A stretch of DNA of 64,000 bases. Source: Prostheceraeus crozeri (taxonomy: Eukaryota > Platyhelminthes > Polycladida > Euryleptidae). Position 1 is the stretch's first letter; each line of letters opens with the position of its first letter. This document shows positions 1 to 10,644 of the stretch, piece by piece. Location: positions 372,001 to 436,000 of the forward strand of contig CAJQUW010007880.1 of NCBI GenBank assembly GCA_907163375.1, in the 5' to 3' direction. The notes beneath the pieces are model-generated. The model made no database searches, was not told the DNA's origin, and was given only the letters and a program-made list of their open reading frames with translations. The translations under genes were made by a program, and so were the position numbers.

Positions 1-3000
1 AGTTTTTTTATGATGAGGAGATGAAACATCAATTAGCAACAATAATTCAGTTAGAATGAAGTGCACAAACGACAAGCGATTGTAGAAGTGAGGAACACCA
101 GGGCATGGAGCTATGACCTTCTTAAAACGAAGTTGTTGATCAATATTAAAACATCCATGAGTGAATAATCTTTCAAAAATCATAGAAATAATAAAGTCAA
201 TCAATCCATTACTTATCTGTGCATTTACATGAGTTGGTATATCTACAGAGATCGTTGGTAAGCGTTGAAACCGGAGGAAATTTTGATTTGAAGCGCTAAA
301 TAAATAGTAGGGGCTCACTTCGAATAATACAAATAAAATTACAATGTAATTAGGAAAATGTTCACTGGATATTAGACAGGACGCATGAAATTATGAACAC
401 GAATATCCGAATTGTGTGAGAATTAATTCGTTTATTCGTTCGTCTACTTTTCGTGCTTATACGACATGCATTCATTGAAAAGATAAAGTTGGTATCTTTC
501 AACTCATTAAGACATTGAGTTCAATTAATTTGTTTCAGCAATTTAGCACTTGGCCAGTAAAAGAGAATATAAGATGAAGTATTACTTGATGATGCCTGCG
601 GTTGTAGAGTTGAAATTAATTGCTATGTTCATGTACATAATTTGCAGTAGAAAACTCAAAAACCCTACTTTTTCAATAAATTTATGATTGTATAGTTGTA
701 ATTGTCAACACAAATTTACCGCTATCTCATTTATTCGCAAGGTATATACTTTGAATTGATTTACTTTAATTCTTATGCAAAACTATTGGAAATTCAACAT
801 GTTAGGCCTATCAACGATGCTTCAGCAAATAGGCGACAAGCTGAAGTTTGACACACTCAATCACATGCTTGCAAATGAAAATCAATCACAATGAACATCA
901 AATGAAAAGCCCTTGTTAGAAATGTTGTTTCCCATGATTTTTTATCACACAATTTTGCTATTGCAGCATGCCTACCGATAGACGGAAGCAAATACATAAG
1001 CACAAAAGTCGCTCAGATCTTCAACGCATGAAGCAAGAAATCCTCTTTCAATAGTGTTCATTGCAGCTTCCTTTTTCTTGAGTTAATAGTTTACAAAGCG
1101 ACAATATCGCATAATTGCTGCCATTAGCTCACATCTTTAATAAACTGCAATTATGAAGTGCTTCTCTCTGGCAATTAGTTTGTCAAGGAAAAACGAGCAT
1201 AGTGCTTGTACATGAAAAATAGTTCACTTTTGAATTGATTTATGCGTTCTAAGTTTTGACTTACTATCTATCGCTTCACATTTTGTTATTTGTGTATTGC
1301 TGGATGTTTCTCTGAAGAGACCGCCCGACAGACTTCGAAATACTACTCTACTCTTTGTTCCTTTCTGAACACCACAGAGTGAGTGCTATATAATCAAATA
1401 ATAAAACGCTCTACTTCAAATTTAAAGTTAATAGTACTTAACTCATTGCGCTTTGAAAATATTGCTATTATTCCAAAAATAGTTTCAAATTTAATGACTC
1501 ATAGAGCGAGCAGATTGATTGCAAATGTTGCTGCTGTTACAATAATTGTGAAACCATTGGTTGTGTCGAAAACAGAATTCCTTTCAAATGCAAAGCACCG
1601 GGAACGATAACAGCACACTGAAAATGCCACTAGGGTCGCCAGGAAGGCTATCCGAATCACATCAAACATCAGTCTTAAGAATCAGATAAAAAGAACGAGA
1701 AGACCAAACGATACTTAGAAATTTGACAAACTGTGAGTAAAATACATGGATATCAACAAAACAGGATATGCATATTTCCATGTTTTCATACGCTATGTAA
1801 TAAAATCAGAAATAACAGGAATTTCGACCACAGATGAGTTTGAGTTTGGACATTCAGAGGAAAAATTTAGACTCTGATTATTCTCCTCTCGTTCCTGATC
1901 ACGTTCTTTTTGCTGTCGTTGAAATTGATTGCACGCTTAAAAGTATATGTACAAGAGCACATTTTGGACAGTGTTTCATAAAATCTGATTAATTGGTTAT
2001 TCCTGTATGTTTCTACAAGGTCTTCGGAAATAAATGTTTAGTGACTTTTGACTTAGTTCAAAAAAGTATTTCTCATTCAATTTAAAAAATGTTGGGAAAA
2101 TAGACACTGGACATTTCGGCAGGTAATTGTGAAAAAAGCAATTGAAACTTGATTGAGGGGTGTGCGAACTGCGAAGAGGAAGCTCCTATAGGGTGTGAGA
2201 CTGTTTCATAGACGTCATAGTTGCTTGGTTATTTTTAAAGGGGTTCTAGACGTTCAACTTAATTCAACACAAAAAACAGAAATTAGTAATATCACTTGCA
2301 TCAATGAATGAATATTAGTTCAATATAACTATGTGAACAGATTTTCTGTCTGAGATACGACAATTTTAGAAATATTGAACGATTCTTGAACACCCAGTGA
2401 CCAACATTACATACACTGATAATAGGAAATCGCCGTAACAACGTTGTCGTGAATGAAGGACATTTTAAGTAGTTGATTGAACAATGAACCTCCAGATCTA
2501 GTTTAATAAATAATTTGGATCGTGAGTAAGATTGGCTGCATTTTAGATTTGTCCTCGAGAGATGTGATGGACGGCCAATTTACTGTATTCCATAGCCCTA
2601 GACTTCACTCATTCAAATTCAGTTAATAGTTCATAGTTTTCATCTTTAATAGGACTCATTGTCAGAATTTAGATTTTACTTAGCTACTGTTAGGGTCGCA
2701 ATTTGACTTAATCCATGCTGTCACAATACATGAAAGCCATGGTCTGAATAATGATTTTCTACTATTTTCATTCCACAAAGTCAGTGATTGCGATTTAGTT
2801 GGACGGACCGTATAATTGATCGGAAAATCAGTCCAGCAGTAAATTCTTGAATGCAAAATCAATTATAATTAAACCTCTTTTTCAACTTTCCACTTAAGCT
2901 ACATCAGTGCTTTTCAACCTTTTCGTGGGTCATCCGAACTTTTTGAAATCAATGTCAACTCATCTGCACCTACCCGGTGTATTTGACTTATTAATGTAAA

Positions 3001-4428
3001 ATAAAACTATTAAAATAGTGAACATAGTAATATAGACATTTTACTTTGTTATCTTCTCTAAGTTATAAGAATTGATGGAAAAACAAAAACATTCACAATT
3101 ACTAAAAGAAGAGTATGGACATGACAGCATGCGATATAAAAAGACGACGATAACTACTATCAACGTATTATATATATGTATAGGTTGAAACTTCGCCATT
3201 AAAGAGGAAACTACATATATTTTGTTCAAGTCAAGCTTCTGCGATGTGGAATTGCAACTAATAGGTGATTCAACACAACGAAGGTACTGAATGTTGTTTA
3301 TCAGACAACTAGCCAGAAGACTAGCTATCAATTTAGAAATGAACACATGGATCTCATGTATATGGACATCCATGGTATGAGGTTTCGCAATGATTTTTTC
3401 AATCAAATTCATCTTATACTAACAAAAACGGTAGCAATAGTAGGAGAATAATAATCCAAAGCAGTCTTACTACAACAGAAAATATAGTATGATGCCTTTA
3501 ATACAATCATATGGCGTGTCTTCATTCGCTTAGTGAATTTCATGGGCCTAGTACTATTAGCGATCTAGGATGGTGCAATACCGCAGCATTATCACGATAA
3601 TCTCAATGTTGCCAAATATAGGCATGCAAGCCATTCAGAGTTAGATGAAGTCAATGTAAATAAAGGTACATTGTGCATCCTACACAATGTGCTTCAACTT
3701 GAATAAAGAATTTTCTTTATTTCAGTGGTCAGCAAGTTATCGTTCTAATAATCAAAAAGAAGCATTTCAACTATGCTGTGATCATAATAATGGTTGTGAT
3801 AATTTGCAAACTAATTGATTGCGCTTATTCATATACGGGTATACAGGACTAAACGGCAAAAAGTAGAGAAAACCTATTGGTGATCCTATTTGGATGAATT
3901 AATATTTAAACCATCATCTCTTGTTTCAGGCATCAAAGATAGACATGAAATTATTCATGTCGTCGTGCACACATGTTGCACTCACAGAATAGCAACGACA
4001 CATCAATTAATGCTGCACTTTTGAAGTGCATCCTACAAAATATGAGAATTTTGAAAACTGCCTAGTTTGCTAAATTCTCATTCGGCAGGTACCCCGCATT
4101 GCTAATATCATTTCAAAATTTATTGAAATACGGACCGCATTTCAATGGACGGAAGAATTTGTGCTATTGTTATAAAATTAAATTTTCCATGTAGGTAGGT
4201 CTTCTTCTACCACACTTAGGCAAGTAAGTTAAGTCATTTAAGCGAAGTCAGATGTTCAAAATGAAAATAATAGAAGAATATAGAGGTGCACAGGGGGGGG
4301 GCAACAAAGTTCCAAATACATGCGAGATAAGAGCAAAATCAGCAAATTTCAAACAATAGATACAAATTTCAAATTAATATGCAGATTCAAATTAGTGTCA
4401 CATGACTTATGAAGCATGCAAGAAGTCA
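1..4428. other. Intronic or downstream DNA, no gene seen
   Basis: AT-rich sequence on the downstream side of fascin exon 3, so most likely part of the last fascin intron. Only short, unconvincing open frames occur (the longest is 123 codons at 3041-3412 and has no recognisable motif). I looked on the minus strand for the missing last fascin exon (a 'GKYW' start and a 'WEF/WEY' end) and did not find it. A run of G at about 4290 is the only low-complexity feature. Confidence 0.5.
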
Positions 4429-4448
4429 TTTTTTTTTACTGAATTTTC

Positions 4449-4488
4449 ACCCCTAGCACAGCTATGAGCCATGAACGAAGCTAGGGGT
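4449..4488 (-). other. Stem-loop in the LINE 3' UTR
   Basis: ACCCCTAGC at 4449-4457 pairs perfectly with GCTAGGGGT at 4480-4488, leaving a 22-base loop. It lies close to the 3' end of the LINE, before the final A run. Many LINEs keep a 3' hairpin that their own reverse transcriptase recognises; that role is inferred here. Confidence 0.6.
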
Positions 4489-4561
4489 TACTCAATGAAA
4501 AACTAATAAAATGTATTACTTTAAATAAATAAAAGAAAAAAAAACAGATCTTACAATCTGA

Positions 4562-7234
4562 TTAAGCTGCCCCCATCAGAAACTTATTCGCACGCCTCTT
4601 GAAAGTATCAAGATTGTATTGGTCAGGGAAAGTGGTCTGGGGAAGCTGATTCCAAAGCTGTGCCGTGCGAACAAAAAAGCTTTTCGAGCGACTCACAGTA
4701 CGTGCGCGTTCTAAGCTCACATTATAGCATGTGAGTGCATTAGCTCTGCGTGTGCTTCTGGAGAAGATCTTAGGTTTGGGTACGCACTCATTTACTGCAG
4801 AGCTGCTTCTACCGAAATAGTACCTGTAGAAGAGACTGAGTGAAGCAACATCCCGTCTGACGGAGAGCGGCTGCAACTTGCTAGCAAGTTTTTCACCCAT
4901 GAGATTCTTGACACGTTTCTCAACCCGTTCAAGGAGGTTAAGATGCGTTTGTGGGGCGCCTGCCCACAGATGACAACAATACTCCATCAGAGGACGAATA
5001 GTGGACTTGTAAAGATAGCAGACAGTCTGTGGTGGAAGATAGCTGCTGGCACGATAGAGACTACCAATGCGTTGAGCTGCCTGCTTGCTAATGGATTGGA
5101 TGTACGGTTTCCATGACAAGTCTTTCGTAACCGCTAATCCAAGGAAGGAGATGGAATCTTGTTCTCTGATCCTATTATCTGACATCTTAATGCTATGATC
5201 ATCATCTCCTTTAAGTCGTGAGTGCAGAATACTCTGAGTTTTTGAAGGATTGAAGGAAACAAGCCAATTGGCGCCCCATTCTGAGACCCTGCGTAAGTCT
5301 TCATTAAGAACGTCGCATAACTGCTGACGTTGCTGTGTGTTTTTAGCGAGTCGCTCATTGGAATTGAAGAGTGTTGTGTCATCTGCATACATCACCAATT
5401 TACTCACTAGGCAGTCTGGGAGGTCGTTGATGTACAGCAGAAAAAGAGTGGGTCCCAAAATTCACCCTTGAGGAACTCCTGCATTGACAAACTTGGTGGA
5501 AGACTTTTGGCCATCTAAGACGACAGATATCTGCCGGTCACTAAGGAAAGAAGCAAGAAGTTTGTGGAGTTGATCAGCAACTCCATAGGACTTTAGCTTC
5601 ATAAGGAGTCCCTGATGCCAGACTTTATCGAATGCCTTGGAAATATCCAAGGCAACTGATCTCGTCTCACCTTGTCTGTCAAGGACACGACTCACATGTT
5701 CAGTGACATATGAAAGAAGATCTGCAGTTGATCGAGAGTGCCTGAAGCCATACTGTTCTTCTGATAGAAGGTTCTGAGTTTCAAGGAAGTTAACAATGTG
5801 TTGGTTAATCACTGCTTCAAAAATCTTGCCAGCAATTGGAAGCAGGCTGATAGGACGGTAACTAGATGGAAGAGATGAGTCAGAACCTTTCTTTGGAACT
5901 GGAACCACGGAAGCTACTTTCCAACAAGAGGGAAACTCACCGGTGGATACACATCTACTGAACAGTTTAGATAAAAGTGGAGAAAGCTCAGGTGAGAGAT
6001 GCTTGAAGACCGAAACCGGGATGCCGTCTGGTCCACTAGACTTAGAGCTATCGAGACCGGCGATGATCTTTTTGACGTTTCGGACTGTGACTGAAGGAGG
6101 ACTAACTGTCTCATCAGTGCGCATGGGAATTGGAGGTGGAATTCTACCTCCATCGTCTAATGACGAATTCTTCGCAAACTCTTTGCAAAGAAGCTCGGCT
6201 TTGTCTGCTGAGGTTGTCGCCATAGAAGTACTGACTTCGGCATGACGGAGTGCTGGGATGGAGGATTTGTTCCTATAGGTGACACTGTTGTAAATCCTCC
6301 AGAAGTCCTTAGAGCCAAGCTTTTGGGTAGCAATGGATTTCCGTACATACAAAGCGTAACGGCTTTTGGCCTGATGTATGGTTTCCTTGCAATGTCTACG
6401 TGCGGTCTTGTACAATTCAAGATTGCCAGCGCTACTGTCACGCTTATACTTATGGAAAAAGTGGTCACGCTGGCAACTTGCAGCTGCACATTCTGGTGTA
6501 AACCAAGGTTGTGAGTGAGGCTTCATTTGGAAAGTACGGTGAGGGATGTAGGCCAACATCCCTATCTGAAGCCACTCTGTCAGTTCTTGCGCCGACTTGT
6601 GGACGTTCTCGCTCAGAATCAAATTCTCAGCTTGAACTTGACTAAGAAAAGTGCGGAAGCCACACCAGTCTGCTTTGGAGAATTGATAAACTGTTCTATG
6701 GAAGGGTGCAGACGGTGTGGAGCAAACTTGTTTGCCAGAAACTGTGATAACACAGTGATCAGACGTGCCGAGGGGAGAAGTAACCTTGTGTGAAAAACAA
6801 GTTGGATTTGAGGTGAGAAACAGGTCAAGGAGATATCCAGTATCCCCAGCTCGGTCAGGCACTCTGGTAGGACAAGTGACAATTTGACTAAGGTTGTGAG
6901 AGACAGCGAAATCCTGGGCTGCCTGACCGGAGAGATCGGTGGTGCGTGAGTGCACAAGCCAGTCAACATTGTGCACGTTGAAGTCACCAAAAACAGCAAC
7001 TTCAGCGCTGGGATACTCTTGTAGAAGAGAATCGATCTTGTCAGAAAGAACATTGAAAATATCCGCAGTAGTTGATGGAGAGCGGTATAGGAAAAATAGA
7101 AGAAGAGTGGTCTTCTGCAGCGGCGCAATGAAGGCAAGATACTCATGCCTTGGATCCTCTGAGCTACAAAGCCTTCTCAAGGGAAGGCTTGTCTTGGCAT
7201 AGACTCCAAGACCATGACAAGGTGCTTTATCCAT
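4562..7234 (-). pseudogene. LINE ORF2: endonuclease plus reverse transcriptase, one in-frame stop
   Basis: Two open frames, 7234-5462 (590 codons) and 5458-4562 (298 codons), lie in the same reading frame and are separated by a single TGA at 5459-5461, within the RT motif 'GVPQG.ILGP'. Residues about 80-180 carry the APE-type endonuclease core (GDFNVHNVDW, then TSDHCVI). Residues about 430-590 carry RT motifs (YRPISLLP, GFRHSRSTAD, ALDISKAFDKVWH), and the second part carries the catalytic YADDT box. The C-terminal part ([27 protein letters not shown]) is typical of jockey/CR1 LINEs. The N-terminal start of the endonuclease is missing. A CGA-to-TGA change would explain the stop, which is inference. 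Confidence 0.9.
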
Positions 7235-7895
7235 CCGGTGAAATATGATGAAATGAGAAATTTTGAGTTATTTTACATTCCTCCGATTCTTGAAATTGCA
7301 TGTAAATAGCCATCACACGAAGTTAATTTATAATTATCACAACCAATTTTGATGAGGTCGGTGTAAATGCAGAGCTGATGTTCAAAATTCCAGCTAACAA
7401 GCTTTAGATAATCCATATGTACCTATAGTCTTACTCAAATGTCTATTCACCTAGACCACAAATTCTTCTTTTTCTGAGACGAAGTGTTCGTGATTCATGG
7501 ATTTGTAGTCTCTATTTTGCATTTAATATATTTTGATAGGAGAATGTCACAGCACTGAGATGTAACAATGAGATCTTGAAAACATGTAGGTTAGTGACTT
7601 AAATTCTCCACCGAGCAAGTTCGAATCAGTCGCTGCACTCCGGTCTCCTGCTACATATATACTCTCTCCAGTGGGTTTCGTATCGTTCCTGTCGATACTT
7701 CACAGCTGATTGATCCTACTGCGCTCCTGCTGAAAATTATCAATTGGAAGGGCCCACATAGATGTAGTTAAGAATTTTAGCTTCCATCAAGGCCCTTGTA
7801 TGGTACTCGTGGAATCCTAAAGCACCTCAGATCCCGCTTTGGGAAACAGTTATTCGTTATAGTCTTACTACCGAAAGAAAAATAATGTTCCTCAC

Positions 7896-8185
7896 CTTTC
7901 AGATGATAGAAGCCATTTGGTTGACTTTCAACTTTGTATGTTGTGTAATTGACCATATTGCAATCGACGCGATTGCTACGAGTACCAATGAAGCCGTATT
8001 CTGATCTGAATACCATTATGGGACGGTTCAAAATAACCAATTGGAACATTTCTTCTTCTCCAGCTGTTTCACTTGAAGCTCCTAATGCGCCTAGCTTTCG
8101 AGAATTCACGAAAAGTCCGTTGTTTGCCTTCAGAGAAACTTGTCCTTTACCGTGATTTTCCATCTCGAACAGGGTGTTCTTGTTA
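7896..8185 (-). CDS. Fascin exon 3 (third and fourth beta-trefoil parts)
   Basis: This exon encodes the end of beta-trefoil 3 and the first part of beta-trefoil 4 of the actin-bundling protein fascin. Visible matches to the family include SLKANNGLFVNSRK (human RITLRASNGKFVTSKK), LNRPIMVFRSEYGFIG (human INRPIIVFRGEHGFIG) and NGFYHLK. The acceptor is the pyrimidine-rich 'tgtcttttcag' just above 8185. The donor AAAG|GTGAGG at 7896/7895 is the same strong type as the exon 1 donor. The exon is 290 bases, entering in phase 2 and leaving in phase 1. The frame stays open past the donor to 7777 (GEEHYFSF...), but that reading loses fascin similarity and lies at the position of a known vertebrate intron, so I treat it as intron. 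The last ~60 residues are missing from the window. Confidence 0.92.
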
Positions 8186-8588
8186 CTGAAAAGACAATTA
8201 GGAATGTTGTACAAAAACATTCTAAAAACAGCTATTCGGAAATAAATCATGCACGTCACCGGCACTGCACCAGCTAATCGACTTTCATTAAAAATAGACA
8301 TTAAGACTTTCAATTTAAATTTTTAAATTGATAACTAAATCATCGAAAATCACTACAGTTGGTTTGTGTTTTCATCTTTATGTTTTCTGCATTAAACGTC
8401 TCACGACTCGGAGCTTTTGGTTTGTTGATCTTATATTTCTTTTGATTTAATGTTCACGAATCCAGCACGTAACAAATAGTGTCATTGGCGCAATTAGAAC
8501 ATTAAGAAACAATTATACAAAGAATAAGTTAACTTGATAATAAATTACATACTGGCGCAGGAGATTACAGTCAATTACAGAACAATCA

Positions 8589-8750
8589 CAGTCGACTCTC
8601 CATATAAGCGCTCCCTCGATGTAAGCGACACGGCAGGTTAGTCCTTGCCGAATTGATAGATATGTGGCTAGCTCTCGATATAAGCGATCTCTCGATACAA
8701 GCGATGACAACAGCCGGTCCCAAGGTTTCGCTTATAGCAAGAGTCGACTG
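8589..8750. mobile_element. Tigger/pogo-like MITE, 162 bp
   Basis: A short non-autonomous DNA element in fascin intron 2. The left end CAGTCGACTCTCCATATAAG matches the inverted right end, which reads CAGTCGACTCTTGCTATAAG on the other strand. A TA follows the right end; the left flank is CA, which may be a decayed TA. The inside repeats the motif CTCGATATAAGCG about four times. CAGTCGACTCTCGATA-type ends are typical of pogo/Tigger elements; the family call rests on the ends alone. Confidence 0.7.
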
Positions 8751-9621
8751 TAATTTCATTTTGCAACAGTCAAATAGTGAGGTCGCATAATCTTTGCGCT
8801 CTTGTGTTAAATTGTTTTACTGCTTATCGTTTCTTTCTCATGTGATTTTGGAATTTTTGGCATCAGCCTGTTCGTCTGAAGTTGGTAGATATTCACATCC
8901 TACTGCTGATTACCGATTTTCCTTCCTGAGAATATTATTTGGACTTCTTCATTGGATATCAGTGGTTTCATTTGAATAGTATTCAGCACTGCTTTCTGTG
9001 TCATTTCTGCTTCATGGAATTCCAGTGTCCGTCAAATATAACTTTGGAAAACTTGCTCACCAAGTTCGTCCGCCGCTACGCTACGTGTGCAAATTATCAT
9101 CTTTCGGTTTCTCGATTGTTGCTTTTGATTGTGTGCCTGCAGAGAAAGATCCATCTCCGTGTGGGTTAGTCTAGAGCGGACATAATTCTATCCTATCCAT
9201 TGTGTACGATGGTAGCAAACTATATTGATATAGATATTCGTCTCTCGATGTGTGATTGACCAAGCGTGCGCATTGCAGAAGAAGGTCTTAACAGAAAACC
9301 CAATGACTTCAACGGTTAGATCGCAGGTAGACCTGTCAAGTGAAAAGTATGTATCTTTAACTCAATTCTCCTAGTGTTTAATTCGTCAAATGGAAGCATT
9401 ATTAACATCGCTCGACTCCTCAAGATCTAAATTTACTGACTGTGTAGGTTTAATGTGGTGACAATGTTCTGGTTCGTCAGAAGTCAGACTTGAATTTTCA
9501 TTACGTTCAATGGAAAATTGATCTTCTTGCCCCTCGAAACTGGTTCTGTCCGTGACCAAGATTGCGACCAATTAAGTTCAGCATCTCTCAAGATGGTGGG
9601 TCCGCAACAGTGTCCAGGTTC

Positions 9622-10068
9622 TTAACACAAAGCTGCTACCTTCTTCTGCTTCTTGCACTCAACTTCTTTTATGGTGATCTTTACGCTTTCAACACCGGCC
9701 TTCACGAGAAATTTCCACACATATGGAGCAACGAAACCACGATTTTCCACTTTAAAGGGCATGAGCTCACATTTCCACCCATGCCTCTGAATCCCTTCAA
9801 CAAGTTCTTCCATGGTTCTTCATATTTGACAGCTTTCTTCTTATGAGCATCCTCAACACTCTCTTCCCAGGGAACCCATAATCATTCTCATCCCTACCGC
9901 GTCGATCAACAATAGATCAGGTTGTTGGTCATAATTCATTTGGCAGCTGTCTATCAACTCGAACTTCCCACTTCCACTGAACAGATTGAGACTCACGAGG
10001 AGACCTTCGTTTCTTTCTTTGAGCAATGGGCACAAAATCAATTCCTCTACATACCTAGTAGGTATCAC
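9622..10068 (-). pseudogene. Fragment of a LINE with a restriction-like endonuclease
   Basis: Two open frames (10068-9853 and 9813-9622) belong to one decayed coding region. The first has a PD dyad (QQPDLLLIDAVG). A frame between them reads VPWEESVEDAHKKKAVKYEE, and the second gives LVEGIQRHGWKCELMPFKVE followed by NRGFVAPYVW. This order (KPD, then VPWE, then a GW..PVEVGCRGF-like stretch) is that of the C-terminal restriction-like endonuclease seen in R2/NeSL-type LINEs and in many uncharacterised invertebrate proteins derived from them. At least one frameshift lies near 9870. No RT domain is recognisable beside it, so this is a broken end piece. Confidence 0.5.
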
Positions 10069-10341
10069 TGCAACCTAGACTACTGCTTCCACAGTCGCCT
10101 GCAGGACTAAACCGTGCCGATGAGTGTACCAAAGTAATAAAATGAAAACATTTACTAGATAACGATACAAAAAGATGAAATACTTATCAGACTTTTTCAG
10201 TATCACTTGATTACATATTAATCGCCACTTTCCAAGCCACTGTAAGCAAGATAATACTTGGGATGAAAATGTCCAGATGCCCTTAATCATTTTTTAAATA
10301 TCACAAATTAGGAATCCAAGTATTTGCCAAATTTCGTTACT

Positions 10342-10584
10342 TGTTGTTAACTAAATTATAACAAAAATATAACACTGAATTAGAAGATGCATTGATAATT
10401 TTTTACAAAGATAAAGACAAAGCGCTTCGGGTGATACTACAACTATTATCAAGTCTTCAACAAATCATTTGATAATGGTTGTAGTATCAACCGAAACGTC
10501 GTGACTTTGATTTTATCTTTTAAAAAGTTATCAATACATCCTCTAATTCAGTGTGGTATTTTTGTCATAATTTAGTTAACAACA
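10342..10584. repeat. Foldback (long inverted repeat) element, 243 bp
   Basis: Two arms of about 110 bases pair across a short centre at about 10455-10468. The left arm includes TGTTGTTAACTAAATTATAA and GATACTACAACTATTATCAA; the right arm carries their near-complements, GATAATGGTTGTAGTATCAA and CATAATTTAGTTAACAACA. The right arm also has CAACCGAAACGTCGTGACTT, resembling the 'cGAAACGtc' motif common in Penelope-like and other repeat families. A partial third copy of the arm end follows directly at about 10602-10640. It has no coding capacity and lies in fascin intron 2. Confidence 0.75.
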
Positions 10585-10644
10585 CGAAAAGAAATGTTCA
10601 ATAAATCTTCTAATTCAGTGTGGTATTTTTGTTACAATTTACAT

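Larger units (their letters stand above)
4429..7240 (-). mobile_element. 5'-truncated non-LTR retrotransposon (LINE, jockey/CR1 group)
   Basis: A LINE insertion in the same orientation as fascin. It ends at its 3' side in an A9 tail (T run at 4429-4437), preceded by a perfect stem (4449-4488). Homology begins abruptly at about 7240, inside the endonuclease domain, which is the usual 5' truncation of target-primed reverse transcription. The coding part covers most of the AP endonuclease, the whole reverse transcriptase and the C-terminal domain. The clade is judged only from the RT and C-terminal motifs; jockey/CR1-like is the best reading. Only one coding lesion is visible, so the insertion is young compared with the other LINE remnants in this window. 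Confidence 0.9.

Noticed and set aside
5914-7202. Several 80-175-codon frames on both strands over the LINE
   Set aside because: They are shadows of the LINE ORF2 in other frames and carry no independent motif.
7268-7372. Minus-strand frame ending DNYKLTSCDGYLHAISRIGGM as a possible last fascin exon
   Set aside because: It vaguely resembles a trefoil strand pair but lacks the GKYW and WE(F/Y) landmarks, and a stop lies close upstream; too weak to annotate.
7777-7893. Continuation of the fascin exon 3 frame to a stop at 7777 (GEEHYFSFGSK...)
   Set aside because: A strong donor AAAG|GTGAGG lies at the conserved fascin boundary, and similarity to fascin fades after it, so this is read as intron.
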